Source: Abelmoschus esculentus (taxonomy: Eukaryota > Streptophyta > Magnoliopsida > Malvales > Malvaceae). Taken from it: a DNA stretch of 64,000 bases. A program made the translations under genes and the position numbers. Where the stretch lies: contig JAUCBN010000007.1 in the NCBI GenBank assembly GCA_035048815.1, forward strand, positions 4,595,501-4,659,500, read 5' to 3'. Below, piece by piece: positions 48,163 through 60,117 of this stretch (position 1 is the stretch's first letter; each line of letters begins with the position of its first letter). A model generated the notes under the pieces. That model had not been told where the DNA came from, ran no database searches, and saw only the letters and a program-made list of their open reading frames with translations.

Positions 48163-48520
48163 TGTCTCTAACTCGAAAGTTGTTCTTCCGAGAGCTCGAT
48201 CGAGTTTTATTGTTTAAGTGATGAATTGGAGACGAAGATTGAACTATTCGAGTTTATTTAAATAGTTCGATCTTCCGGTAAAAAAAAATAAGCTCGAGTA
48301 TTTGTATTGGAGCTTGAATTCAAGTCCAGATTGAAAAAATTTCAATATTAAATAAAAATAAGAAAAGCTCGATTAAGCTTGTAGATTTCCTGAATTAAGC
48401 ATTTAGATGTTCTAAACTAGTTTTCTCGGTAATTCAAGATTACTCGACTCAACGGATTTTTTTAATTAAAATTTTATTATTTTTTCATTTTTTATACCTT
48501 TCGGCCTTTTGATATTAAAA

Positions 48521-48641
48521 AGCCCAAAGTCCGAGTCATTCTCAGGCTTTACTCTGACCAGGCGCTTATATTTATTTGCAGTCTACAAACTACGCTCGCT
48601 GTAATATATAAATTCCCCAAAACTTAACCTAATTAGGGTTT
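48521..48641 (+). promoter_or_regulatory. Ribosomal-protein promoter motifs (site II and telo-box)
   Basis: AGCCCA at 48521-48526 is the complement of the TCP-binding site II TGGGCT. TAGGGTTT at 48634-48641 is the complement of the telo-box AAACCCTA. The pair is the typical signature of plant ribosomal-protein promoters and sits 75-196 bp before the eL33 start codon. A TATATAAATT lies at 48605-48614. Confidence 0.7.
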
Positions 48642-48716
48642 TTTAGGGATTTCTCACTTGCAGTCTCCGTTGTCGGAATTCAAAAGGAATAAACCTCAAC
48701 TTCCGAATCGGACGAA

Positions 48717-49895
48717 ATGGTGAAAGGACGCCAAGGAGAGCGAGTCAGGTATCCTTTGAATTCAATCTCTTCATTTTCTCTTTTGAAACCTCTTTTTTTC
48801 CAGTTTTTATTTTTATATATTGGATGAGTTTTCAGGTTTAACTAAATATTTTCCTTTTGTATTTATTCTTTTAATGCAGACTCTATGTAAGAGGAACCAT
48901 CTTGGGTTACAAGAGGTAATAAGAATAAACCTTTTTGTTGCCTTTATTTTAATTGTTTTGTTCTGTTGGTTTTGAACTGTTCCTTTTTTTTGGTGAATTA
49001 GAGAATCTTTTTAGGTAGCCTTTGGGAACTTGGATTTCAAATTTTGGCTTTGGATTTAAAATGTAGCATCCATGATTATTTCTCAAATTCATGATTTTTT
49101 GGATGCTTAGTGAATATGAACTTCGGAAGGAAATTATGAATTCAACAAATTCATTTTTCCTTTAAATTTTGTTATATATTGTATGTTGAAACTCGACTAA
49201 TTTATAGTAATTTGAATATTTAGTTATATGCCCGAGTTATTTTAGCTTAATAAATGTGCTAAAAATTGAAATCGAATGTATATAACTCTCCTGGTATAGG
49301 TGAAGGGTTGTAGTTTCTGGATTCAACTTCTGGACTAGTCGGATGCCACTTTTAAAGGGTTGTTATGCATTAGTTAATTGAGCTAAGCGCCAGGTTTTGG
49401 AGTTCTCATTTGTTGTTTAATTGTTAGGAAAATGAGTAAAGGAAATAAGAATTTAGTTGCATTGATTTGCAGGAGTTGGATTTTTGTTGGCTGTAGTGCC
49501 CTGCTAGTAATTTGTATTTGATGGTTGTTAGGTCAAAGTCAAACCAGTATCCGAATACTTCATTGATCCAGATTGAGGGAGTTAACACTAAGGAGGAAGT
49601 AGCTTGGTATGCTGGCAAGCGGATGGCATATATTTACAAAGCTAAGGTGAAGAAGAATGGCTCACATTATCGCTGCATTTGGGGAAAGGTAACTAGACCT
49701 CATGGTAATAGCGGTGTTGTTCGTGCTAAGTTCAAGTCTAATCTTCCGCCCAAATCTATGGTATGTCATGTGTGGTATATTTGTTTGTATTTATTGGCTT
49801 ACTGTCTGTACATTGTACTTTTGATCTTAAAATATTTTTGGTTATTTTTTCAGGGAGATAGAGTCCGAGTGTTCATGTACCCCAGCAATATATGA
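48717..49895 (+). CDS. RPL35A: 60S ribosomal protein eL33 (L35a)
   Basis: Four exons: 48717-48748, 48880-48915, 49532-49760 and 49854-49895. They join to 339 nt, 112 residues, the usual plant length. The protein starts [20 protein letters not shown] and continues with RSKSNQYPNTSLIQIEGVN, KEEVAWYAGKRMAYIYKAK, YRCIWGKVTRPHGNSGVVRA and the end GDRVRVFMYPSNI. eL33 is a small beta-barrel protein of the large cytosolic subunit. Two tiny 5' exons are typical of the family. GT directly after the stop codon (TGAG/gtaata) suggests a further intron in the 3' UTR. Confidence 0.98.
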
Positions 49896-51870
49896 GGTAA
49901 TATTGACTTCCTGCTTGTGATCTTAGTTCTGTAGGTTTGCGAGTTTGTCGTATTTATCTGGTTGTCCATTCATATCTGTGGAGCCTTTGTTGTGTTTAGT
50001 GATTTAACATTCTTTGAAGATAACTTCTTGATGGGCAGGTTTATTTTTGCATCTTGATTGATGGATTAATTCATTGTTCAATCCTTGCTGTCCGTTTTTG
50101 TGACAATTTTTAGTTTTTTGTCTCTGTTTTTATCACTGTGGCCATGTTCTGTAATGATTCATATATTCTTGTGTTGACTACAAGCTCCTTGTGATTTTTC
50201 ATTGTGAGACCCGTACATTGATGTCATGACATAATCAAGCACCCTCTAAATATGTTCAAAAGATTTAACAAACCCGTGTCCGACTCTTCATTTTTTATGT
50301 GTACTTGTGTCCATTGTTTATCCAGATATAGGTATAAAACTATTAAAGGCGTGAAAAAACTTCAAAAATTGGATATATTCATGTAAGGCACATACTAATA
50401 TCCATTTGACATCCTTGCCCTATTGTTGTTACACTGATACTAAGATGTTCTTTCAAACTAGAGTTCATCATATCAAAACATAGGACAACAACTCATGAAA
50501 CATTATTCTCTTTGAGCTATACTTTGTTCATTCATCCTCAATTTCACGTTTTTCTTCTTCCCTTGCAGCTGTCTAAATGCCCGATTGTGTTCGATCAATT
50601 GCTCGAGCTATTCCATATTTTCACTTGTTTCTGTAACTTTGTCAAAATGATAGTGGATGAGAGACTGTAGTTTTGTTTACATGTTTTTTTCTTACCGAGA
50701 TTTTCCGGTAATTCGGTTATCATTTATGGAACTGAATAGCAGGATTGGGCTTCTGTTCTTTCAACTGTTACCTTAAATCGCATGGAATAAAACCAGACCG
50801 GAAGGGAGCGGTTGTTCCGGCTGAATCGTGAATTGTTGACTATCGTTTGAGGTGGATTCCTGAATCGGAGAACATTGAGGCGGTATGACCTGATGCCGAC
50901 CTTTGTTCCGATTATATAAACATGTTGCTTCGTCCAAAATATATAAAAAAGAAACATAAATCTTGTTGTGCAGCTCATGTAATGTACGCAAATGGTTTTA
51001 TCTGTTTTTCAAAGTCGAGCAAAAGACATGCATGCACGTGGACAACTCTTAATAAATATCCGATTTGGTCGCATTAAGCCAACACCTCAAGTACTATCCA
51101 TTAATGTATTAAGCATTAATTTAGAGATTTAATTTAATGTTTAAAGATTAAGAGTTTAAATTATACGGTTGTATTTGAAACTTATGGATTTATAATTTAA
51201 GGTGTTAGGGTTGAAGATTTAATTTTTAAATTAAAAATTTAAAATATATAAACACATTACCAAAATACTTTTATAATATCTAATTTAAATTAATTAAAAA
51301 CATTAATTTATGCATTAAATATTTTTTCATGTGGACCCGGAATGTACCAAATATATACTAAATGCATAAAAATATATTCCCTGTTCCAAGAAAATTGCAT
51401 ATTATTGATTTTGTTGTCAATTTTAGTAATTTTGATTCATAATAATTTAAAAATTAGTACTAATAAAATATAAAAATATATATTTATATGTACTAACAAA
51501 CTTAAACTAAAAAGGTTTTAAATATATATTTAAAAAATTAATTATTTAAAATATTTAATATAATTATAATTAAATTTAAAAATAATATTTTTTAAAGTTA
51601 ATAATAAACGATCTTGAAAAGACGAAAGTAGCAGTTTTTATGTAACATAATATTAATTTATTATATTGATTACAAGTGGTTTCATGCAGGAAAAATGATC
51701 GTCTTTTTAAGAAATTTCTCAACCTTGTTCAAAGTCTCTTTTCCATATCCCATCCGTTTCCCACCATAAACATTTGACTTTTCAATCGAACCCAGACAAA
51801 ATTGAAATAAATTTAAAAAAAAAACTGAAATAAATCAATCCCCGTTAATTACTAAAAACCAAAATAAACA
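49896..51870. other. 3' region of eL33 and AT-rich intergenic DNA
   Basis: A possible 3' UTR intron runs from 49897 to an acceptor-like cccttgcag ending at 50569, with terminal exon after it. The segment 50740-50990 is less AT-rich but has no believable coding exon. From 51000 onward it is AT-rich filler. Confidence 0.45.
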
Positions 51871-51871
51871 A

Positions 51872-52592
51872 TAGGTTAATTATGTGATTAGTCCTTATAC
51901 CATGTGTAAATGTAGATTTAGTGCTTATACTTTAATTATTTTTTTAATGTTGTAAATTTAGTCCTAAATCAACTAACATAGAGATAATACGATTAAATCA
52001 AACAATCAAATTGGAGAATAAGAATTAAATGTGTTTTAAAATTTTTTACTAGTCTTTGTATTTTGTATAAGTTGTGGTTTCAATCTATTTACTCTAATTT
52101 GGCCATTTTTATTCTTATACTTTTAAAATTTCGTATCAATTCAAATAATAATTGTACAATTTATTAAGTTAAACTTGGTGATTGATTCATGTATAATGCG
52201 TAAATCATAAATTTAGTTTATGTTCTCCGATTTTATCATTTAATGTTTTGGGTTTTTTTATATTCTTTTTGTATTATATGATTCATTACGGGCATTTCAA
52301 AATTTGAAAAATAAAAAAATTAAAATTGACAAAATTAAAGTATATAAACTAAATTAGCGATTTATATAAATTTTAAGGTATAATGATGAATTTGATCTTA
52401 AATGTAAACTTATACATATTATAGTGATTAAAAGGAAAATTGAACTTCAAAGTATTTTCAAGTTTAGCATTTAGTTCATGGTCAAAATTTAAGGTTTTTA
52501 AAAGTATATGACTAAAAATGACCAAAGTAAAAGATGAAGACTAAATCATCGAGTTATGTATAGTAAAAGGGCTAATAGAATAATTTAACATT
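51872..52592. repeat. Possible MITE-like inverted-repeat element
   Basis: The left part (GGTTAATTATGTGATTAGTC) and the reverse complement of the right part (GTTAAATTATTCTATTAGCC) are similar over roughly 30 bp, and the interior repeats phrases like TTAGTCCTTATACTTT in both orientations. No clear target duplication was found, so the limits are approximate. Confidence 0.35.
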
Positions 52593-52820
52593 ATTTAATT
52601 AATTAGAAAACAAAACAAATAAATAAAATAACAAAAACGCGTTTACTTCATCTAGCTTAAAATTAGTCTCTCTTCGTTCTCATAGAGAAAATTTGCAGAG
52701 AGTCAGACAGAGTTACTTCTATAACATTATTGCTTTACTTATTCCCTTTCATTTCTTCAACTTCATTTTTCTTCTCTCTGGGATTCATTGCTATTGTAAT
52801 GAGAAACTTGAATAAGATCC

Positions 52821-52919
52821 ATGGAAGCTGATTCCATCAAATCATCTCTAAAATCCCCATTTTCCACACCGAAAACACCCATAATTCCTCAAACTCCACT
52901 CGGATCCACCTTCGTGTAA
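52821..52919 (+). other. Upstream ORF (32 codons) in the transporter leader
   Basis: The ATG at 52821 (context tccATGG) opens a frame reading MEADSIKSSLKSPFSTPKTP, then IIPQTPLGSTFV and TAA at 52917-52919. That is 59 nt before the main start at 52979 and in a different frame. It is Ser/Thr/Pro-rich. It lies in a non-AT-rich leader, so it should be transcribed and could lower or condition translation of the transporter. Confidence 0.6.
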
Positions 52920-52978
52920 CCCTAAGATTCCATTTCTTCTCAAATTCCAGTTTTTTTAGCACCCGGATTCTGAAAACC

Positions 52979-54992
52979 ATGAAAAACCAATCGAAATTGT
53001 TCACGATCGGGCTGGTTTCAGCCTGGTACACATCCAACATAGGTGTATTGTTGTTGAACAAATATTTACTAAGCAATTACGGCTTCAAGTACCCAATCTT
53101 CTTAACCATGTGTCACATGATAGCTTGTTCTTTGTTGAGCTACATAGCGATTGCGTGGATGAAGATGGTTCCAATGCAAACGATTCGATCTAGGGTTCAG
53201 TTCTTCAAGATCTCGACTTTGAGCTTAGTGTTTTGTGTGTCGGTGGTGTTTGGGAACATTTCTTTGAGGTATTTGCCGGTTAGTTTCAATCAGGCTGTCG
53301 GTGCTACGACGCCGTTCTTCACTGCGGTCTTCGCTTACTTGATGACATTGAAGAGGGAGGCTTGGCTTACTTATTTTACTCTTGTTCCTGTTGTTACTGG
53401 GGTTATCATTGCCAGTGGGGTATGCATTTTTCCCCTTTTTATTATTTAATCGGCTGTTATGCATTATTTTGTTGGTTCGATATAGTTTTTAGTGTAAAGT
53501 GTAGGAATTGGTTTTGTTTTGATTTGTATACTTTTATTGTAAATGGTAGCTTTTTAGGGGATTTCCTGAAGATTTGGTTGGAAATTGGAAGTTGGCTTTG
53601 CTATATTTTGCTCAAAATTGAGTTACTTTTGCTATTGGAACATGTGGCTGTGGCCTCCCGCAACATTCCAAATACTTGGGAAAAATCTAATCGTACATTC
53701 CTATATCGTTTGTTTGCTTAATTTGGATACATTCCTATATCCGATCACGGCCGAGTCCAAGTAACTTGATGTGAAAATGACTAGTTTGTTTGCTTAATTT
53801 GGATGTTTTTTGTAATGGTCTTGATGATTTCTGTATTATCGTTTCTAGTCTCTCGGTTTCAATTAGATGATTAAGTCTTTGATATGAAAGCCTTGTTTTT
53901 TATGGTTCATCAATGGTTCTTTGTATTAAGAAGTGAGTGGTCTGAAATTCTATGATACTCAGAACACAAACCTGCATATGACAAGAGGATTTTCGTTTTT
54001 CAAAGGTTTTCATTTTTCATTATTTGTTCAATGGCCGTAGGGCGAACCAAGTTTCCATCTGTTCGGATTTATCATGTGCATTTCAGCTACCGCTGGACGA
54101 GCTCTCAAGTCAGTTTTACAAGGAATTTTGCTTTCCTCCGAAGGGTGAGGAGATTTTATGCTTTACTTCTGCTTCTATGGTTGATGGCATAATGTTTTTA
54201 ATATATTTGCTCTAGTTTGGAGGCTAGAAACTGGCGCTGAAAAATTGTTGTGATTTTATTTTAGAGAGAAGCTGAATTCCATGAACCTCCTTCTCTACAT
54301 GGCCCCTATAGCTGTCGTATTTCTACTTCCGGCAACACTCATTATGGAGGAAAACGTGGTTGGTATCACCCTTGCTCTTGCCCGTGATGATGTTAAGATC
54401 ATTTGGTATCTACTATTCAATTCAGCACTAGCATATTTTGTGAATTTGACCAACTTTTTGGTCACTAAACACACCAGCGCCCTAACTTTGCAGGTATGTC
54501 GAGCATCAAATTTTAATGAGTTCATTACATTTATTTTGCACCTTTTATTTGAAAACTGGAGGTGGATTCTGTAAATGTTTTATACAATGTGGAGTTACAT
54601 TAATACAAATGCACTTTGTTCAATCATTCGAACAAGATAGTATCCACCATTTAGTTGCTTGTTACCAGAACAGTTACTACTAGGGTTACTTCTTTTCTGA
54701 AATGGGATTAACATGAGTATGCTTATTGAACAAGAAAGTATTTATGAAGGTTTTGATTGCTTCGAACTCGTAACTTACAAAAGGAACCAAAGTAGTTCCT
54801 ATGAGTATTGCTTCTTTATGGGTACTGAGATGTATGCTCTTGCAGGTTTTAGGAAATGCAAAAGGAGCTGTAGCTGTGGTGGTCTCAATTTTAATTTTCA
54901 GAAATCCAGTCTCTGTTACCGGAATGCTCGGTTATACACTCACGGTTTTTGGGGTCATACTCTACAGTGAAGCCAAGAAACGAAGCAAATGA
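52979..54992 (+). CDS. Nucleotide-sugar transporter, UDP-uronate transporter type (At3g11320/At5g05820-like)
   Basis: Four exons: 52979-53419, 54041-54144, 54265-54493 and 54846-54992. They join to 921 nt, 306 residues. It belongs to the triose-phosphate-translocator/nucleotide-sugar-transporter fold with about ten membrane helices: LFTIGLVSAWYTSNIGVLLL, NKYLLSNYGFKYPIFLTMCH, VFGNISLRYLPVSFNQAVGA, GRALKSVLQGILLSSEGEKL, FNSALAYFVNLTNFLVTKHT and VLGNAKGAVAVVVSILIFRN. The tail YSEAKKRSK is a lysine-rich Golgi/ER-type end. Related Arabidopsis UUAT proteins move UDP-glucuronic and related UDP-uronic acids into the Golgi for pectin and hemicellulose synthesis; substrate assignment here is by family only. 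Confidence 0.93.
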
Positions 54993-55895
54993 GATGTTGT
55001 ATACGTGTAAGGTTGTCATATATGTTGTTTCCTTTAGTGCAAGGACATTGATAATGTTTTAGAGGCAAAGTTTCAATCATTTGGTAGCATACGGCACTGC
55101 AGTTCCGCGCCATAGATATTCTTTTTCCCCGGGAAGCCTGGGAAACTGGTTTTTCTTATGTATCGGTAAGAGCATTGTGATTTTAGTAAAAGAAAATAGA
55201 GGAATTACCATTTTATGTTTCATTCTTTCAGGAAAAAAAGGTTGTAGAATTGGTCTTTTATACAGTTGATCTATTGTTTACGGTACCTGCATTTGATTAT
55301 TAATGGCAAAGATAACTCAAAGTTACAATTATATAGTTTAATGTGTTAAATAAAATAGCCTTTGTATGAATGGATCAATTATGCATATGATGATCATGGC
55401 CATCATTGATGGTCATGCAATATGAGGATGATAAAAATCAATAATTTGCATGTCCTTTACGGTTCCACAAAGTGTGCAAAACTATTATTTGGTATTTTCC
55501 CTCATGACAAAGGTCGCATGTATGCATGTTGTCACTAAACATGACATCATCAGAATACCATTTCCAATAAGAATTAAGAAGTATGATGATCATGCCACCA
55601 TGCAATTTGAGAATGATAAGAATCCATAATTACCAACCCTTCCCATTCAGGTATTCACAAACTATCAAATAACTATTGTTGGTATTTGTTCATCTCAACA
55701 TGTCATCATTAAGCATGGCATCAGTAAACCTACCATTTCCTATAAAAACTTCACATCCTAAATCTTAAACACTGATATATTTTCTATTACAAATCTATTA
55801 TACCTCTTTTGGCTAGGCTCTGGCTTCATCTCCAACTTTGGTGGGCTCAGTTTAATCATCAATTTCTATTTTCTCCAGCTTCATTGTCTCTACCT
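54993..55895. other. 3' UTR and intergenic DNA with a local duplication
   Basis: The transporter's 3' UTR is followed, from about 55375 to 55750, by two diverged copies of a roughly 200-bp segment. Each copy contains ATGATGATCATG, ATGCAATWTGAG and TACCATTTCC in the same order. No gene was seen. The convergent TTI2-like gene ends at 55896. Confidence 0.5.
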
Positions 55896-58800
55896 TCAGT
55901 TCACCCCCTCTGTAGGCTTGGTTGTCTCCAACTTTGGATGGCCTATCTGTTGATGGTGATTTCTGCTTGTTAATAGATTACAATCGAGGGTAGTCAAGTT
56001 TGGATCGCTGCGATGCTTGTTCCAGGCTGTTTCAAATTGTAGACCTTTGCATCTGCCATTACACACACAAAAAGGGATTATAAGCATGGGGAAAGGATTT
56101 TAGAAAATGCTTGAGATTTCAACTTTGACTTACTGCTGAAGCATGATTAGGAGACTAAGAATATCAGTTCGAATTTCTTCGCGTGCTTTTCTCAGTGCTG
56201 CTTCTTTGTATAATACAACAAGTTCATCTACCAATCTGGAAAAGAAGGATATGAACAAGCTTGAAAACCATGGAAGTATATTGAAAATTTCACAGTGATT
56301 GAGTGGTTAATTAATAGAATCTCCTTGAACTGGAGTTCACAATGAACAGTGAGTTGAGAAAAGACAACGATAACAAGTTTTGATAGAAACAACTTCAGAC
56401 GAAGAATCAGAACAGGCTTATAGGACCTTTTTATCATTCACAGAAGACTTCAAATGATTGAAATTCCTAAAACATGGCGGCATTAGGAAAATCACCATTC
56501 TATTTCACTTTTCTATTATCATTTGAATCATCACTAAGCATTGTGTTATTGCAAACAGTTTAAAACGCCATTAAAAATGATCAAACAAACCAATATTACT
56601 TTCCATTGAACAATTCAACCACCTAGGCCTGGCTATAATTCAAATGCAAACCCAAAGAATATGTACTTAGTTTACCTTTCAAAGTATGGTGACTTCCGTA
56701 TCCATGTTAACCGGACAATTGTATGAAGTCGTTTGAGAACCTGCAGAACAATGAGACTTTAATGGAAAGATTTGTTCATGTAAACTTTTGAACCAGGAAA
56801 TAAACTGAAATTTGGTGAGCAAGAAGATACAATAATCTTACCAGTAGAACTGTTTCATCATCATCAACATGTAGCCACTGGAATAGTAGTAGGAAAATAC
56901 GCCCAAAATGGACTAATAACAAAAGGCTCATAGAATTGAAGATTGGCTCAATAAACTTAAGCCATGCAATACGTCTTTCTCTATTCCTTGGTTGTCGCTC
57001 CAAATGGCTCAACATCTCGATCAGGATCTTCTCAAACCTAGATAAAATGCAAAGGGAAAATAAAGAACTAGCCAGCACGACATCCAGTAACACTGCAATA
57101 AAAATTATGAAGTATACGCCTGAGATATGAATGAAGTAAAGCCAGCTACAAGTATCAAGAAATAACCATCTAAACAAGTAGACTAAGAAAAGGTTAGATA
57201 TTGATCAAAAGCAACAACTAATCTTCAGAAATGAAAAACTCCATAACTAAGACCAAGCATATAGCTGCATGCACAGATCTGAAAGTCCCTTATTGAAATC
57301 CAATTGGTCAATTGATAAAACTTCGTAAAATTTTCTCCCTAATGCCCTCAATAATACGTTTGAGTCCATAATTATTCGCTACACCATAATTGTGCACAAA
57401 GTTTTCCCTACCATGAGATAATAAGAGCTTGCTAAACTTACTCAATGAACACCATCAAGATGCTGAGGAGACAAAGGAAGCAGGTATAGTACGAGATACA
57501 AGGATTATCTTGCATCATACGACCAAACTAAATCAACAAACACAATCAAGAAGCTTGAGAGATGAAGAAAACAAGTAAACCATGAGTTATGGAGATTCTA
57601 AGAGCACACTAAACTTAGTTAACAAACACAACTAATATTTTAAAGAGATGAAGAAAACAATTATACTGTAAGCTGCAGGGGTTATCATGCATCACCAAAG
57701 CATACTGAACTCAGTTATCAAACACATTCAAGAAGCTTAAGAGACAAAGAAAACAAGTATACCCCGAGCTACAGTGATTATCTTGCATCATAAGACCATA
57801 CCAAACTTAGTTAACAAGACACTTAGGTGAACAAAACAACTATATCCCAAGCTACAGGGATTATCTTGAGTCATAAGAGCATGCTAAGTTTAGTTAATAA
57901 ACACAATCAAGACGCTAAACTAAAGAGATGAAAAACAAGTATACCACAACCTACAGGGATTATCATGGATCATGAGAGCATACGGAACTTAATTTAACAA
58001 AAACAATAAAGACACTTAAGAGACAAAGGAAATGACCATACCATGAGCTACATGGATTATCATGCATCATAAGAGCATACAAAACTTAATTAATAAACAC
58101 AATCAAGATGCTAAAAGGACAAAGGAAACAACAATAGTGCAAACTACAGGGATTATTAAGATTATCTTGCTTCATAAGAGCATATTAAACTTAGTTAATA
58201 AACACAATCAAGACATTAAAGAGACAAGGAAAACAAGTATACCACAGACTACGGGGATCATCTCTTTGAATGAAAGTAACAAGTAAAACCGACATCTCTA
58301 CAACATACTGCCATATCTCATCAGCAGATGCAATGTTCTGGCAGCAAGCATCAAGAATCGCGTCTCCGTACCAATCAAGCGCCCCTGCTTTCACATTTTT
58401 AGCTACATGTATAAAGCTGATCATACCCTGCCCCTAAACATAATCAATGCCAATTAAAAAAGGAGCATAATTCTTAATCTCAAGAATATTAGAATTAAAA
58501 AAAAAAAACATTAAAATTGCAAAGTTGCTTACTTTCACCTCCGGTGACCAGTGATCAAGACAAGTTAATGCACAAGGAATAACCAAGTTTACCATTTTAT
58601 CTAAATCCGGATACTCAATCTACAAAAAAGTTAGATTATAAATGTTAATTTTCTTTCTAAATAAAAGAAAAGCAGATAGAATTTAACTTATAATTTATAA
58701 AATACCTTAGAAACGAACCATCTAAATTGATAAGCAGCCAAAATGGCGAAATCCACGGGAGCCCTAGCCGACGCAGCGGAAAACTCGTCCGTTTCATCAC

Positions 58801-59260
58801 TCTTGTCAATAGAACTCTCCTTAATCTTATCCTTCAAAGCTGGCAGGATTTCAGGCATTAGTTCCGTCGCCAAATTTCGCTTCTCTCCGCCCGGAATGCT
58901 GTAAGCTTTTGAGAGGTCGGAAAAGGCGATTTCCGCGTCGGTCGAAAGGTGGTCGGGGATCCATATGAGAAGCTCGTGAGTGGAGGAGCGAGAAGCGGAG
59001 AGCAATGCGCAAGCTAAGACGAAGTCTTTGAGTGATGATTCTGTTGACAGAAGAGATTCGAGCGTTGATTTTGTAGAGATTCTGGAAGTTTCATGAGGAG
59101 TATATGGCGTCTTCAAGAGTGAATCGAGTATTTGCTTCGTTAATCTGCAAAAAAAAAAAAATTGTAATGAGAACATTTAAATTAAACGTAAAAAGAGAGC
59201 AAAGAGGGGGGAAGCTTACTGAGAGAGATGGCTATGGAGTTCGGGGAGTGAGTTCGTCAT
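55896..59260 (-). CDS. TTI2-like (TELO2-interacting protein 2) ARM-repeat protein
   Basis: Eight exons: 59260-59220, 59144-58706, 58619-58533, 58433-58243, 57037-56842, 56740-56676, 56235-56134 and 56052-55896. They join to 1278 nt, 425 residues, with consistent phases. It begins MTNSLPELHSHLSQLTKQIL and is helical throughout. Recognisable Tti2-type segments are VNLVIPCALTCLDHWSPEVK, GQGMISFIHVAKNVKAGALD, WYGDAILDACCQNIASADE, WLKFIEPIFNSM and VLKRLHTIVRLTWIRKSPYF. TTI2 works with TELO2 and TTI1 as an HSP90 co-chaperone that matures PIKK kinases such as TOR, ATM and ATR. The family call is from remembered motifs and is less certain than the gene model. Intron 4 (about 1.2 kb) is filled by tandem repeats. 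Confidence 0.8.
57430..58270 (-). repeat. Tandem array in TTI2-like intron 4, unit ~95-105 bp
   Basis: About nine diverged units, each (plus strand) with AAACAAGTATACC, a CTACAGGGATTATC motif, GCATCATAAGAGCATAC and AACTTAGTTAACAAACACAA in order. The last unit is the real exon 4 end and donor (CCGTAGTCTGTG/GTATACTTG on the minus strand). The array therefore arose by amplifying DNA that spans the 5' splice site. Confidence 0.9.
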
Positions 59261-60117
59261 CTTCCGACCCAGTTGGAAAACGGACTCGTTTCCGAATCAG
59301 TGAGTTCGCGACGCTGGGAAACACATACAAATATTGGTAACAAGTCTCGGTCTCGGGAGTAAGGCAAGTTACAGATAGTTGGATACCTAAAATGTTTATA
59401 TACTCATAATATTTGAATGAATATATTTTGTGATAAAAAAACACTATTAATATATTTAGTAATATTCATTATTTTTATAAAAATAGTATTTAATATTTTA
59501 AATAAAATTATTATCAACTACGGTTAAATTATATACCATAATTGTTAACTTATTTCAAACAATTAATTTATTTTAGCAATTAAATTCAACCAATAATTCT
59601 AATAAAATATAATATTTATTTTTAAAAGAATCGCATTTAAACAGATAAAATTAATATAACTATTAATTATATTAATTTAATGATATATAGCTTGATTGAT
59701 GTTTAGAGTAGAATTTTTTATAATTTTATCATTGATATAACTTGAGAAAAAGTATTTAAAAATAGAACATCGATTAAAAAAGTTTTTTTCGATAAATAAA
59801 TTGCTCGGATGGCTCATTTTAATTAATATTTTTTATAATTAAAATAAAGTAATAAAAACAGTACTCTATAAATAATAATTTGTACTGAGCCAATCTGAAT
59901 TTGATAAAATCATAAAACCTTGAAAACAGTTGTTTTACAACATTCACTTCTACATAGATCAAACAAACACCATGCTTAACTGCAGATTAATGTCCGAAAG
60001 CAAACCGAGAGTGAACCGGAATTCTTTTTTTCTTCCCGGTTCCCTCCAGAGCATAAATCTGAGAGATCGATAAGAAAACACACCAGCAAACACACACAAA
60101 AGTAAAAACAAAGGTAT
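59261..60117. other. TTI2-like promoter side and AT-rich intergenic DNA
   Basis: The first 80 bp are the TTI2-like leader. The segment 59400-59940 is AT-rich and empty. The segment 59940-60117 is the 3' UTR side of WLIM2. Confidence 0.5.

Noticed and set aside
50724..50991. Minus-strand frames of 84 and 72 codons downstream of eL33.
   Set aside because: They overlap each other in different frames, have no recognisable domain and lie in probable UTR or spacer DNA.
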